Below, piece by piece: positions 46,718 through 55,313 of a stretch of DNA of 64,000 nt. The notes below the pieces were generated by a model, which saw only the letters and a list, made by a program, of their open reading frames with translations, searched no databases and was not told the DNA's origin. Source of the DNA: Neobacillus sp. PS2-9 (GTDB taxonomy: Bacteria; Bacillota; Bacilli; Bacillales; Cytobacillaceae); contig NZ_CP133269.1 in the NCBI RefSeq assembly GCF_030915525.1, positions 4,420,501-4,484,500 on the forward strand. The letters are read 5' to 3'. The position numbers and the translations under genes were made by a program. Position 1 is the first letter of the stretch. Each line of letters starts with the position of its first letter.

Positions 46718-47365
46718 ATGAACAATTATATTCGTGAACCCATTAATGGACTGACTCACTTAGCTGGAGCAGTTTTAGCCTTTGTTGGGCTCCTCGCAAT
46801 GGTCATCAAAACCGCAATGACGAATCCCTCCCCACTGGCTATTACAGCAGTCATTATCTTTGGGGTTAGCATGATCCTGCTTTATTCCGCTTCGGCCACC
46901 TATCATATGGTTATTGCTCATGACAAAGTAATTGCTTTTTTGAGACGGCTCGACCACTCAATGATATTTGTACTGATTGCTGGAACATATACCCCTTTCT
47001 GTTTTATCAGTTTGAACGGAAAAACTGGCGCCATTCTATTTTCGATTATCTCGAGTGTTGCGATTAGTGGGGTTGTTTTTAAAATGGTGTGGTTTACTTG
47101 CCCGCGCTGGATTTCTACTGCATTGTATATTGCCATGGGCTGGATGATTGTTTTTGTTTTTTCTCCGCTAACAGGTAGCTTAAACCCAATGGGGTTATTA
47201 TTACTAATTCTCGGGGGGATTTTTTATACAATCGGTGGGGTCATATACGGGGCAAAACCGAAGTTCTTAGAAACAAAATACCTAGGATTTCATGAGATCT
47301 TTCATATTTTCATTTTACTAGGAAGCCTGGCACATTTCTTCTCTGTGTTTTTGTACGTCATATAA
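46718..47365 (+). CDS. Hemolysin III family membrane protein
   Basis: A 215-residue protein with seven helices and the PAQR/HlyIII signature: INGLTHLAGAVLA, YSASATYHM, FLRRLDHSMIFVLIAGTYTP, and the C-terminal GFHEIFHIFILLGSLAHF. Its His residues (HL, H, LDH, HEIFH, H) form a zinc site in this superfamily. The cellular role in Bacillus is unknown. Start supported by TTAGGAGGAA. Confidence 0.93.
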   Translation: MNNYIREPINGLTHLAGAVLAFVGLLAMVIKTAMTNPSPLAITAVIIFGVSMILLYSASATYHMVIAHDKVIAFLRRLDHSMIFVLIAGTYTPFCFISLNGKTGAILFSIISSVAISGVVFKMVWFTCPRWISTALYIAMGWMIVFVFSPLTGSLNPMGLLLLILGGIFYTIGGVIYGAKPKFLETKYLGFHEIFHIFILLGSLAHFFSVFLYVI

Positions 47366-47377
47366 TAAAAAATTAAA

Positions 47378-47407
47378 AGGGCTGACCATTTTATATGTGT
47401 CAGCTCC
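47378..47407. terminator. Weak convergent terminator
   Basis: GGGCTGAC pairs imperfectly with GTCAGCTCC, with short T-runs. Confidence 0.5.
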
Positions 47408-47422
47408 ATTTGGTTTATTCTT

Positions 47423-47797
47423 TCAATTTTTCTGGTCTGCAATCCTCATTAATTCTTCGTACAAAACTACTCCATGATTATAAACAGGATCCTTTGCACC
47501 ATACAGAAGTGTAACCCTATCTTTCGTACTCAAATCAATGATTTGCTCAATCATCTGCAGCTTTTGTTCATCGCTACGCAGTTCATTTAGGTATTGCTTT
47601 CGAAACTCATCAAACAGTTCTGGCTTATGACAGAACCATTTCCGCAGCTCATTGCTTGGAGCGATATCCTTAAACCAAAACGACAATCTCGCACTCTCTT
47701 TAGATATCCCCCTAGGCCACAACCGGTCAATTAATATCCGACAGCCATCCATATCATCATACGGTTCATAAACTCTCTTAAGAAAAATATTACTCAA
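47423..47797 (-). CDS. DUF488 family protein
   Basis: A 124-residue protein of the YeaO-like DUF488 group: IFLKRVYEPYDDMDGCRILI, DRLWPRGISKE, WFKDIAPSNELRKWFCH and TLLYGAKDPVYNHGVVL are near family consensus. Function is unknown. It is monocistronic. Confidence 0.92.
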   Translation of the reverse strand: MSNIFLKRVYEPYDDMDGCRILIDRLWPRGISKESARLSFWFKDIAPSNELRKWFCHKPELFDEFRKQYLNELRSDEQKLQMIEQIIDLSTKDRVTLLYGAKDPVYNHGVVLYEELMRIADQKN

Positions 47798-47830
47798 CCT
47801 ACCACCTCATTAATAACAAAATTGTCCTCT

Positions 47831-47867
47831 CAAGACGGACAGTGTCCATGGATGGTGCCTGACACCT
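47831..47867. repeat. Short GGACA/TGTCC palindromic repeat, copy 2
   Basis: CAAGACGGACAGTGTCCATG followed by GATGGTGCCTGACACCT, about 80% like the copy at 43131. Its end supplies the TAG stop region of the HTH gene at 47866. Confidence 0.7.
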
Positions 47868-48096
47868 AATCCTCGTCTTTGACGTCGATGCTTTCTGGGA
47901 TGGGTTCGTTTAGGATTTCTTCGATTAGCTCCCTGTATTTTTCCAATTGTTTTAGATGGGTGCTGAACTGGTCTTTGTTGATCAGGTACTGCTCCCCATC
48001 AAAAACGGCACGTATTTTCTTTTGTTGAATGAGACCTTTAACGTTGGCCTCTGGCATCTCTAGATATTCTGCTGTTTCCTTTATAGTAAGATACAA
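47866..48096 (-). CDS. Excisionase-type helix-turn-helix protein
   Basis: A 76-residue protein: TTG start, GAGGAG upstream. MYLTIKETAEYLEMPEANVKGLIQ is the MerR/excisionase-type winged helix, with wing IRAVFDGEQYLINKDQF. The C-terminus is acidic (ESIDVKDED). It starts 5 bp after the DmpA gene, so it is in the peptidase operon rather than part of a prophage, and may regulate it. Confidence 0.85.
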   Translation of the reverse strand: MYLTIKETAEYLEMPEANVKGLIQQKKIRAVFDGEQYLINKDQFSTHLKQLEKYRELIEEILNEPIPESIDVKDED

Positions 48097-48101
48097 AGTT
48101 A

Positions 48102-49133
48102 CTACTCCTCTATTGAAAAATTAACCTGATTGACCATTCGTCCCAATCTCCCTTTTGTAGTGACAGCTTGAGACAGTGAATTTAGAATGGCTTCCTCTGC
48201 AGCCTCGGCAACAGCCATAAATAGTTGATTCATAATCGGATGTTCCTCACGAAGCTGGACTCGGGTTTCAAGAACATTCTCTGAAAAGTGAGCTATTTTT
48301 TGAGCCGTTGAAAAAGCAATGACAATATCACCACTGCCATGACTAAAATGACTGCCTGTACGACCAAGACCAATCCCGCAGCGTTTGGCTAGCCGTTGTA
48401 ATTGCCGGTCACTTAGCGGAGCATCTGTGGCCAATATAATGATAATGGAACCATCCGAAGTTTCAGATACTCCTTCTCCGCCAGCATAGCGATAACTCTG
48501 TAGCTCTTCTTTTTTTCCAAAGTTACTTAAAACAAGGCATCCGACCGTGTACTCTTCAACGATACGGGAGGACGAACCAATTCCTCCTTTGTAGCCAAAG
48601 CACACCATGCCCTTCCCTGCTCCAACTGCTCCTTCTACTGCCTGATTGATAGTTGCATTCTTGATGGCATTGACCGCATGCTCCGGTTTCACTGGAAAAC
48701 GCCTTATAGAATTCAGGTAGCTATCATTGCATTCACCAACCACAATGTTTATGGTCCCTGTGGTGTCGCCAATTTCAGGATTCTCACTAAGCATGTACTC
48801 CAGCACTCCCTGCGTTACAGCAGGTACTGAAAAGGTATTCGTTAACATAATGGGCGATTCGAGGACACCTAATTCATTCACCTGCACAAGTCCAGTCGTT
48901 TTCCCAAAACCATTAATGACGTAACTTGCTGCCGTTACCTTTTCCTTAAACAAATTTCCGTTATGCGGTAAAATAGCTGTTACTCCCGTACAGGCATATT
49001 CGGCTCCACTCTCTTCAAGCGGGTAATCCAACGTCACATGACCAACTAGGACTCCTTCTACATCAGTAATGCAGTTTTTTACACCCGTTGGCAGTTTCCC
49101 AACAGTCATGCCAGCCTCCCTTACCTTCATCAC
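48102..49133 (-). CDS. P1 family peptidase (DmpA-like)
   Basis: A 343-residue N-terminal-nucleophile aminopeptidase of the DmpA/BapA family, which self-cleaves before a Ser and releases N-terminal or beta-amino acids. The cleavage motif is KGGIGSSSRI, and NDSYLNSIRRFPVKPEHAV and the final RLGRMVNQV follow the family. It overlaps the dipeptidase gene by 4 bp. Both may process short peptides in the cytoplasm, since neither has a signal peptide. Confidence 0.92.
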   Translation of the reverse strand: MMKVREAGMTVGKLPTGVKNCITDVEGVLVGHVTLDYPLEESGAEYACTGVTAILPHNGNLFKEKVTAASYVINGFGKTTGLVQVNELGVLESPIMLTNTFSVPAVTQGVLEYMLSENPEIGDTTGTINIVVGECNDSYLNSIRRFPVKPEHAVNAIKNATINQAVEGAVGAGKGMVCFGYKGGIGSSSRIVEEYTVGCLVLSNFGKKEELQSYRYAGGEGVSETSDGSIIIILATDAPLSDRQLQRLAKRCGIGLGRTGSHFSHGSGDIVIAFSTAQKIAHFSENVLETRVQLREEHPIMNQLFMAVAEAAEEAILNSLSQAVTTKGRLGRMVNQVNFSIEE

Positions 49134-50062
49134 TTAATCCCTGGGCGGTGGTTAAGGAAGTTTTCATAAGCAAAGCCTTTCACTTCGTCCTCTGTATAAT
49201 GCTTTAATAGTTCATTAATCAGATTTTGGCTCTTAGAGGCATCTTCTAGGTTGGTAATAAACGTAGAGATTCCATCAAAATCGGAGCCTAAACCAATCTG
49301 TTTCACCCCGCCCAACGAGCAAAAATGATCAATATGCTTTACTAGGTCAGTTATTTTTACCTCACCAGATTCTTTTACAAACGGTGGATGGTACACAACA
49401 TGGATTAGTCCGCCCTTGGTAAACATCGCTTTCGCCTGTTCATCTGTTAAGTTACGTGGGTGATGGCAAAGTGCTCTTGCATTAGAATGGCTCGCAATTG
49501 GATACTTGGCCAGCTCAATGACCTCCCATATCCCCTTATCACTTAAATGGGAAACATCTGTAAGGATCTGATGCTCGTTATTAAACTCAACGATTTCTTT
49601 TCCAAAAAGAGTCAGTCCCGCTCCGCGCGGTTCTCCTGCTCCATCTGCTGCTAGGTTTGCCTGATTCCAGGTCAGCCCTACTGACCGGACCCCTAACCTG
49701 TAAAGAATATGCAGTTTGGCTAAATCGTTGCCAATGGCGTCTACCCCTTCGAGTGTCAGCATGGCTCCAATTTGGCCAATTTTTAAGCGGTCAAAATCAG
49801 ACCATTCCTTGATATGTACCATGTCCGGGTTTCTTCCCAGCACTTCTTTGTAAAAATAATCAATTTGTTCAAGTGCCACCTGAAATTTCTGGTCTCCTTT
49901 AATTTCGGGTTCTATAAAAATAGCAAAGCACTGAACCTTTATTTGTCCTTGCTGTAATCGGGCTTTATTGGTTTGTAATTCCGGTGCATCTGCAAATCGA
50001 AGGGCCCCTTTGGCTTCTTGAAGTTTCATTAATGCGTCACAGTGTAAATCTATAATATTCAT
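49130..50062 (-). CDS. Membrane dipeptidase-like M19 peptidase
   Basis: A 310-residue zinc dipeptidase (renal dipeptidase family). Zinc ligands are seen in IIDLHCDAL near the start, the Glu of LTLEGVDAIG, TDVSHLSDKG and SHSNARALCHHPRNLT; GLGSDFDGI is the C-terminal ligand motif. It is the first gene of a three-gene operon with DmpA and the HTH protein. Confidence 0.95.
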   Translation of the reverse strand: MNIIDLHCDALMKLQEAKGALRFADAPELQTNKARLQQGQIKVQCFAIFIEPEIKGDQKFQVALEQIDYFYKEVLGRNPDMVHIKEWSDFDRLKIGQIGAMLTLEGVDAIGNDLAKLHILYRLGVRSVGLTWNQANLAADGAGEPRGAGLTLFGKEIVEFNNEHQILTDVSHLSDKGIWEVIELAKYPIASHSNARALCHHPRNLTDEQAKAMFTKGGLIHVVYHPPFVKESGEVKITDLVKHIDHFCSLGGVKQIGLGSDFDGISTFITNLEDASKSQNLINELLKHYTEDEVKGFAYENFLNHRPGIK

Positions 50063-50114
50063 TTAGAATAGTCTCCTCGTACGTGCTTTTACTAAGATTT
50101 TATCATATCAAAAA

Positions 50115-50140
50115 GAGCTAGGTGGAAAATGTCCTAGCTC
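50115..50140 (-). terminator. Terminator after the SRPBCC gene
   Basis: GAGCTAGG pairs with CCTAGCTC, then TTTTT on the minus strand. Confidence 0.85.
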
Positions 50141-50167
50141 AAATAAATTTTAATTTTTAATAGGAGC

Positions 50168-50626
50168 TTAGTTAGTTTGCTCCGCCATCTCTTTTACCTT
50201 TGGCAGTACCTTGTCCCAAATATCCGCACTTAAATCTCGATATTTTTCCCCATCCGTCATCACAGAGAAATCCCCTTGTAAAATATGAAGGGTTGTCTTA
50301 CCTGCCTCCTCCATCAGTCGAAAAGTAATCCCGTTTTCCTCTGTCACTGCAGGCCGCTCAGGACTTCGAACGTCAAATACCGTAAAGCGGAGCAGCTTGT
50401 TTGGCTCCAAAGCTGTTACATTACCTTCCACAATAACAGTCCCATCTTGGCCTTTCCAAAGGACCGGACTACCCAGTTCCCAAGTCGATTCAAGGTGAAA
50501 CTCTGGGCCGCCACTTGAGAATTCTTTCGCCCACTCAGCATTTTTATCACTGATCGTTAGGACTTCCCATACTTTTGCTGCAGGGGTAGTTATTTCAATC
50601 GCTTTATCGACGAAAAGCTTGCTCAT
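50168..50626 (-). CDS. SRPBCC/AHSA1-type lipid-binding fold protein
   Basis: A 152-residue protein from ATG 50626, behind GAGGAGGAT. The helix-grip pattern begins VDKAIEITTPAAKVWEVLT and ends SADIWDKVLPKVKEMAE, typical of AHSA1/polyketide-cyclase-like proteins that bind hydrophobic ligands. Ligand is unknown. Confidence 0.88.
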   Translation of the reverse strand: MSKLFVDKAIEITTPAAKVWEVLTISDKNAEWAKEFSSGGPEFHLESTWELGSPVLWKGQDGTVIVEGNVTALEPNKLLRFTVFDVRSPERPAVTEENGITFRLMEEAGKTTLHILQGDFSVMTDGEKYRDLSADIWDKVLPKVKEMAEQTN

Positions 50627-50712
50627 AAGAATCCTCCTCAAAATAGGCATAATCGTTCATTATTCCTATTATACTTCAAACAAAAACCTATTTTCAAAAA
50701 AGGATGTTGATG

Positions 50713-52455
50713 ATGGAGAGAAATCAGTTAGCAAGGAGAATCTCTGTTGCATCTGGGAAAGAGCCTGCAGATACGGTCATTAAAAATGGGAAAATAATAG
50801 ATGTTTTCAATGGTGAAATTATCCAAGCAGATATCGCCATTGTAGATGGCTATTTTGCAGGGATCGGACAATACGAAGGGAACCATACAATCGATGCTAA
50901 AGACTGTTATATTTCACCTGCTTTCATCGAAGGCCATGTTCATATAGAGTCATCTATGGTAACTGCCAGTGAATTTGCCAAAGTTCTCCTTCAGCACGGG
51001 GTAACCACCGTAATTGCCGACCCTCATGAAATCGCCAATGTGTGCGGTGCAGCAGGAATACAATATATGCTAGATTCCTCCGAAAACCTCCCTTTTGATT
51101 TTTACTTTATGCTGCCTTCGTGTGTGCCAGCCACTGCATTCGAGCATGCAGGAGCCATTTTAAAAGCGGACGATTTAAAACCTTTTTATCATCATCCCCG
51201 TGTGCTCGGTTTAGCAGAAGTAATGAATTTCCCCGCCGTATTACATGCAGATCCTGACATGCTTACAAAAATCTGTGATAGTAAGCAAGTCGGGAAAAAA
51301 ATCGACGGTCATGCTGCCGGATTAACGGCTAATGATCTGAATGTGTATATGTCTGCTGGCATACGTACAGATCACGAGAGCACTACCGCGGCGGAAGCAA
51401 AAGAGCGTCTAACAAGAGGAATGTACCTAATGATTCGGGAAGGCACCGTGGCGAAGGATTTACAGCAGTTGATTCCCGTCGTGAATGAACGGAATGCTCG
51501 TCGCTGTTTATTTGTGACAGATGATAAGCATTTAGATGACTTGATTTGTGAGGGCAGTATTGATCACAATGTGCGTCTGGCCATTTCCTCAGGTCTCTCC
51601 CCCATTACCGCTATTCAAATGGCGACGATCAATGCCGCCGAGTGCTTTGGGCTTGCTGAAAAAGGGGCCATTGCTCCCGGATACAAAGCAGATTTTATTC
51701 TTATGGATGACCTTGAGAAAATTAAGATTGTTGATGTATATAAGGATGGGAATCCAGTCATTGAAAATGGAGTATTTTTAAATAAGGCAGAAAATAAGAG
51801 TGGAACAGGAACGGAGCTGCTAAGGAATTCAGTCCGTTTTCATGACATTACTGAAAAAAGCTTTGATATCCCTTTATTAAGCAAAAAAGCCCATGTTATT
51901 GAGATTATCCCCAATAGTCTCGTAACAAGACATGTAATTGAGGAAGTGGAAACCTGCGAACGAGGCACTTTCCAAACTTCTATTCCTAATGACCACTTAA
52001 AATTAGCTGTGATTGAACGTCATAATCTGACCAAAGAGATTGGCTTAGGTATCGTGAAAGGATTAGGCCTAAAGGACGGGGCAATCGCTACAACCATCGC
52101 CCATGATTCGCACAATCTTATTATCGCAGGTACCAATAATCTTGATATGGTTGTCGCAGCTAATACTCTTAAGGAAATGCAAGGCGGTATGATTGTTGTT
52201 AATCAAGGGGAAGTTCTTGCCTTTTTGGAGCTTCCAATCGCTGGGTTAATGTCTGATCGTCCCTATCAGGAGGTTTATTCTAACCTAAATGAGATCAATC
52301 TTGCGCTTAAAAAATTAGGGGCATGCGGTGAATTTAATCCATTTTTGACTCTATCTTTCCTGGCTCTTCCCGTCATACCTGAACTCAAAATGACAGACCA
52401 AGGGTTGTTTCAGGTTTCTACTTTTAAGCATATTCCCATCGATGCATCCATGTAA
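50713..52455 (+). CDS. adeC: Adenine deaminase
   Basis: Converts adenine to hypoxanthine for purine salvage. The 580 residues use ATG 50713, eight bases after AGGA; 50704 overlaps the site. Metal motifs are EGHVHIESSM (two His), ADPHEIANVCG and the VMNFPAVL segment; the C-terminal domain ends with GMIVVNQGEVLAFLELPIAGLMS. The gene converges on an NCS2 purine-type permease, consistent with use of external purines. Confidence 0.96.
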   Translation: MERNQLARRISVASGKEPADTVIKNGKIIDVFNGEIIQADIAIVDGYFAGIGQYEGNHTIDAKDCYISPAFIEGHVHIESSMVTASEFAKVLLQHGVTTVIADPHEIANVCGAAGIQYMLDSSENLPFDFYFMLPSCVPATAFEHAGAILKADDLKPFYHHPRVLGLAEVMNFPAVLHADPDMLTKICDSKQVGKKIDGHAAGLTANDLNVYMSAGIRTDHESTTAAEAKERLTRGMYLMIREGTVAKDLQQLIPVVNERNARRCLFVTDDKHLDDLICEGSIDHNVRLAISSGLSPITAIQMATINAAECFGLAEKGAIAPGYKADFILMDDLEKIKIVDVYKDGNPVIENGVFLNKAENKSGTGTELLRNSVRFHDITEKSFDIPLLSKKAHVIEIIPNSLVTRHVIEEVETCERGTFQTSIPNDHLKLAVIERHNLTKEIGLGIVKGLGLKDGAIATTIAHDSHNLIIAGTNNLDMVVAANTLKEMQGGMIVVNQGEVLAFLELPIAGLMSDRPYQEVYSNLNEINLALKKLGACGEFNPFLTLSFLALPVIPELKMTDQGLFQVSTFKHIPIDASM

Positions 52456-52482
52456 AAAGCCAGTCTTATCGACTGGCTTTTT
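52454..52482. terminator. Bidirectional terminator
   Basis: AAAAAGCCAGTC-TTATC-GACTGGCTTTTT between adeC and the permease gene; it overlaps both stops. Confidence 0.95.
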
Positions 52483-53791
52483 CATTGAGGTTATGAACCT
52501 TCTTCTCCCGAAATACTACATGTTCAAGCAATAAACAAAATATCAATCCAACGAGCAAACCGTTCGCGATGATGTTTCGAAGCCATGGCGCTACACTTTC
52601 GAAGGCAGCAGGCGGCATGAACATCATCCCAATTCCAACCATCAAGGAAAGTCCAATCACTAATAAATTTCGTGAAGATGGCTTCTGACCCATTAAGTCA
52701 CGGATTCCAAACCCCATCATCTGAGAGAATGGAATGAACAAGGAAGCGTAAGCAACCTCTAACGGTAGAGTAGATAAAAATTCGCCAATATAGGGGAAAA
52801 ATCCAATACCCATAATAACTAATGCCCCAATCACCAGCGGGCGTTTTGCTTTAATCCCTGTTGTAGTAATAAACCCAGCTGAAACAGACAAAGGTACCAC
52901 TCCAACAACTGAAAATATTCCCGAAACAAGCAAGTTTACTCCATTACCGAAGATTCCCTTTTGATACTGCTTAGGCTGGATCTCTTTTTCAAGAGCTATT
53001 CCTACTACTAAAATACTGGCAATCACATTCGAGATTAACACAATCGAAGTAATCACGGATGTTAGTACGATCCCTACATCAAACTTTGGAGCTCCCCAGC
53101 TGAATACTTGCGGCAAAGCAAACCAGCTACTAGGTTCATAGACTTGACCAGTATGGAGTAAACCAAAGAAATGAAAGAGGCTCCAACCGACCATAATCCC
53201 AACGAGCGGCCCCATGCTTTTCCAAATCCCTTTTGCTTTTAATGAAAACAGAAGGATAATGATAATTTCAATTAAACAAATCAGTGTGATTTTTCCATTA
53301 AGTTGACCGGTCGCTGTCATTCCAAGGATACTTTTAAAAAACGAACCACTCAACTGGCTTACAAGAAGAATTAAATAAACCCCTGTGACGATTGGAGTGA
53401 ATAATAACCGTATTTTTTCAATAATAGGCAAGAAGCTTACGATTGCTAAAAATAAACCAGCAATAATAAGACCCATTTCAAGCTGTTGTAGTAAAAGCCC
53501 CTGGCCTCCAGGCGCACTCATGGTCCCCAGCAAAATAAAGATTGCCCACCACATTCCAGCAGCTCCTTCAACTACAGGAAGGCGGTGCCCAATAAACACT
53601 TGGATCAATGTTGCTGCCCCCGAAACCAATAGCATCCTTTGCATGAAAGTGGAAATTTCTGCAGGGGACATGTGAAAGGCTGCACCTACTACAACAGGAA
53701 CAGCAATGATATTCGTTAACATAAAGACAGCCCACTGGATGCCTTGCACTCCTGATAAAAGACTGCTTTCTTTTTTCAATATGTCGTTCAT
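52466..53791 (-). CDS. NCS2 family purine/xanthine permease
   Basis: A 441-residue transporter with about 14 hydrophobic segments and the nucleobase:cation symporter-2 layout (MLTNIIAVPVVVGAAFHMS, GAAGMWWAIFILLG, FSVVGVVPLSVSAGFITTTG). It imports a nucleobase with protons. It is the third gene of the rhodanese/BASS/NCS2 operon; adeC on the other strand suggests adenine or xanthine. Confidence 0.88.
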   Translation of the reverse strand: MNDILKKESSLLSGVQGIQWAVFMLTNIIAVPVVVGAAFHMSPAEISTFMQRMLLVSGAATLIQVFIGHRLPVVEGAAGMWWAIFILLGTMSAPGGQGLLLQQLEMGLIIAGLFLAIVSFLPIIEKIRLLFTPIVTGVYLILLVSQLSGSFFKSILGMTATGQLNGKITLICLIEIIIILLFSLKAKGIWKSMGPLVGIMVGWSLFHFFGLLHTGQVYEPSSWFALPQVFSWGAPKFDVGIVLTSVITSIVLISNVIASILVVGIALEKEIQPKQYQKGIFGNGVNLLVSGIFSVVGVVPLSVSAGFITTTGIKAKRPLVIGALVIMGIGFFPYIGEFLSTLPLEVAYASLFIPFSQMMGFGIRDLMGQKPSSRNLLVIGLSLMVGIGMMFMPPAAFESVAPWLRNIIANGLLVGLIFCLLLEHVVFREKKVHNLNEKASR

Positions 53792-53812
53792 CTTTTAGAA
53801 ACACCTACTCAT

Positions 53813-54781
53813 TTATAAAACTAATGACTCTTGTTTATCGACCTTTCTAGTATAATACCGGTCGAGAAAATAACCATTGGTTGAAGCTAGAACTTGTTGG
53901 AAAAGCATCCCAACAACTACAGGAACTGCCACCGCAGCTGGGAAAAAGGAAACAGCTAATACTGCGCCAGCACTGATATTCCTCATTCCACCGGTAAATG
54001 TGAGAGTAATAACAGTATTCCGATCCCTCTTCATCAATCTACCCAAAAGGAAGGAAAATAAATATCCAGAGAAGGCAATGCAAAAGACAGTTACTGTTAT
54101 ACCTACAAGCTTAAAATTAATGTCTTTTAAATAAGGAGCAACAATTGCCCCGTTTAGCATCACCACAATGCCGATGCATATTTTTGAAAATGGAGCAAGA
54201 CGTGAACCTAATTTTTCTTTAATTTTACCCTTTGTTACTTGATTCAGGAACATTCCGATTAAGGATGGAATGACAACCATCCCTAGGAGCCCTTTCATTA
54301 TATTCAAGAAGTCCATTTCCACTTTTTGACCGATAAATAAGGAAAGTGAAAGCGGAACAATAATGGGGGAAAGCAAGGTATCTATTAAGATAAGAGATAA
54401 AACCAAGGGAATGTTCCCTTTGTAGATTGAAACCCAAATAAAACTCGTCACTCCTGTTGGGATGACCATACCTAAAATGAGACCAGTAATGGTGTATACA
54501 TCACCAGAAAAGGCGACATGGCCTACTCCCCATGCCCAAGCTGGCATGAGAACATGTAATATCAACATCGCCATAAAAATGGGAAAGGGATGAGCCATTA
54601 CCTCTTTTAATGAACGAAAATTAGAGCTTAAACTTCCTGCGAAGGTCATAAAGGCAAAGATCCAAGGAATCAGATAGGAAAAGTCCGTTAGATGGACACT
54701 AAAAATCACCCCAGTTACAACGCCCACAGGAGTAATTAAGGGCATAATTTTTTCTAGTTGTCTATTTAATTTATGCAGCAT
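53813..54781 (-). CDS. BASS family (bile acid:sodium symporter-like) transporter
   Basis: A 322-residue membrane protein with nine or ten helices and BASS motifs (MVIPTGVTSFIWVSIYKGN, then TFTGGMRNISAGAVLAVSFF). Bacterial BASS proteins move organic anions such as pantoate, 2-keto acids or sulfonates with sodium. AGGAGAGAG precedes the ATG; 9 bp separate it from the rhodanese gene and 21 bp from NCS2. Confidence 0.9.
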   Translation of the reverse strand: MLHKLNRQLEKIMPLITPVGVVTGVIFSVHLTDFSYLIPWIFAFMTFAGSLSSNFRSLKEVMAHPFPIFMAMLILHVLMPAWAWGVGHVAFSGDVYTITGLILGMVIPTGVTSFIWVSIYKGNIPLVLSLILIDTLLSPIIVPLSLSLFIGQKVEMDFLNIMKGLLGMVVIPSLIGMFLNQVTKGKIKEKLGSRLAPFSKICIGIVVMLNGAIVAPYLKDINFKLVGITVTVFCIAFSGYLFSFLLGRLMKRDRNTVITLTFTGGMRNISAGAVLAVSFFPAAVAVPVVVGMLFQQVLASTNGYFLDRYYTRKVDKQESLVL

Positions 54782-54790
54782 AACTCTCTC

Positions 54791-55129
54791 CTATTTGTCT
54801 TCCAGCGAATGTAAATAGGCCTTCCAGGCTGTAAGCCCACCATCTAAAACTGCTACGTTGTAATTGTGAGCATCAAGAATCTTCGCACATTTAGCTGCGG
54901 AATTCCCCGTGGTACAGGTTACGATGACTTCTCTGTCTCGTGGTAATGATAATGGCGGATTTCCTTCCTTTTCTTCCATACCAAAAATAATCGTCTTTGG
55001 GATATTCCGGCTTTCCTCTATATGAAATTCATTGTATTTTTCTTCTGCACGTACATCGAGAACGACTGTCTTGTCCTCTCCAAGCAGCTTTTCATGCAGT
55101 TCTTTCGGTGTCAATTTTTTGATTGTCAT
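54791..55129 (-). CDS. Rhodanese-domain protein
   Basis: A 112-residue single rhodanese domain; start at ATG 55129 behind AAGGAGGTG. The active Cys is in VIVTCTTGNSAAKCA, with CH2 motif VVLDVRAEEKY. Usually sulfurtransferase or persulfide-handling. It leads the operon with the BASS and NCS2 transporters; a sulfur-containing substrate is possible but unproved. Confidence 0.9.
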   Translation of the reverse strand: MTIKKLTPKELHEKLLGEDKTVVLDVRAEEKYNEFHIEESRNIPKTIIFGMEEKEGNPPLSLPRDREVIVTCTTGNSAAKCAKILDAHNYNVAVLDGGLTAWKAYLHSLEDK

Positions 55130-55313
55130 TGTGTGCACCTCCTTTACAAAGAATACCATAAATTCTTTTCCTGGATGAAAAAAATCCTTCGGTAAACGAA
55201 AAAAATAATTACGTCTTAGGTCTTAGATAGAAATAAATCCCAAGTTCATTGAAGAAAACTAGAGGAATTATTATGCTTTATATAGAAGTTATGAAAAAAG
55301 GGGATGGAAAAAA

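Noticed and set aside
47866..48096. Excisionase-like gene as sign of an integrated element
   Set aside because: No integrase, att repeats or phage genes nearby, and the gene is tightly linked to peptidase genes.
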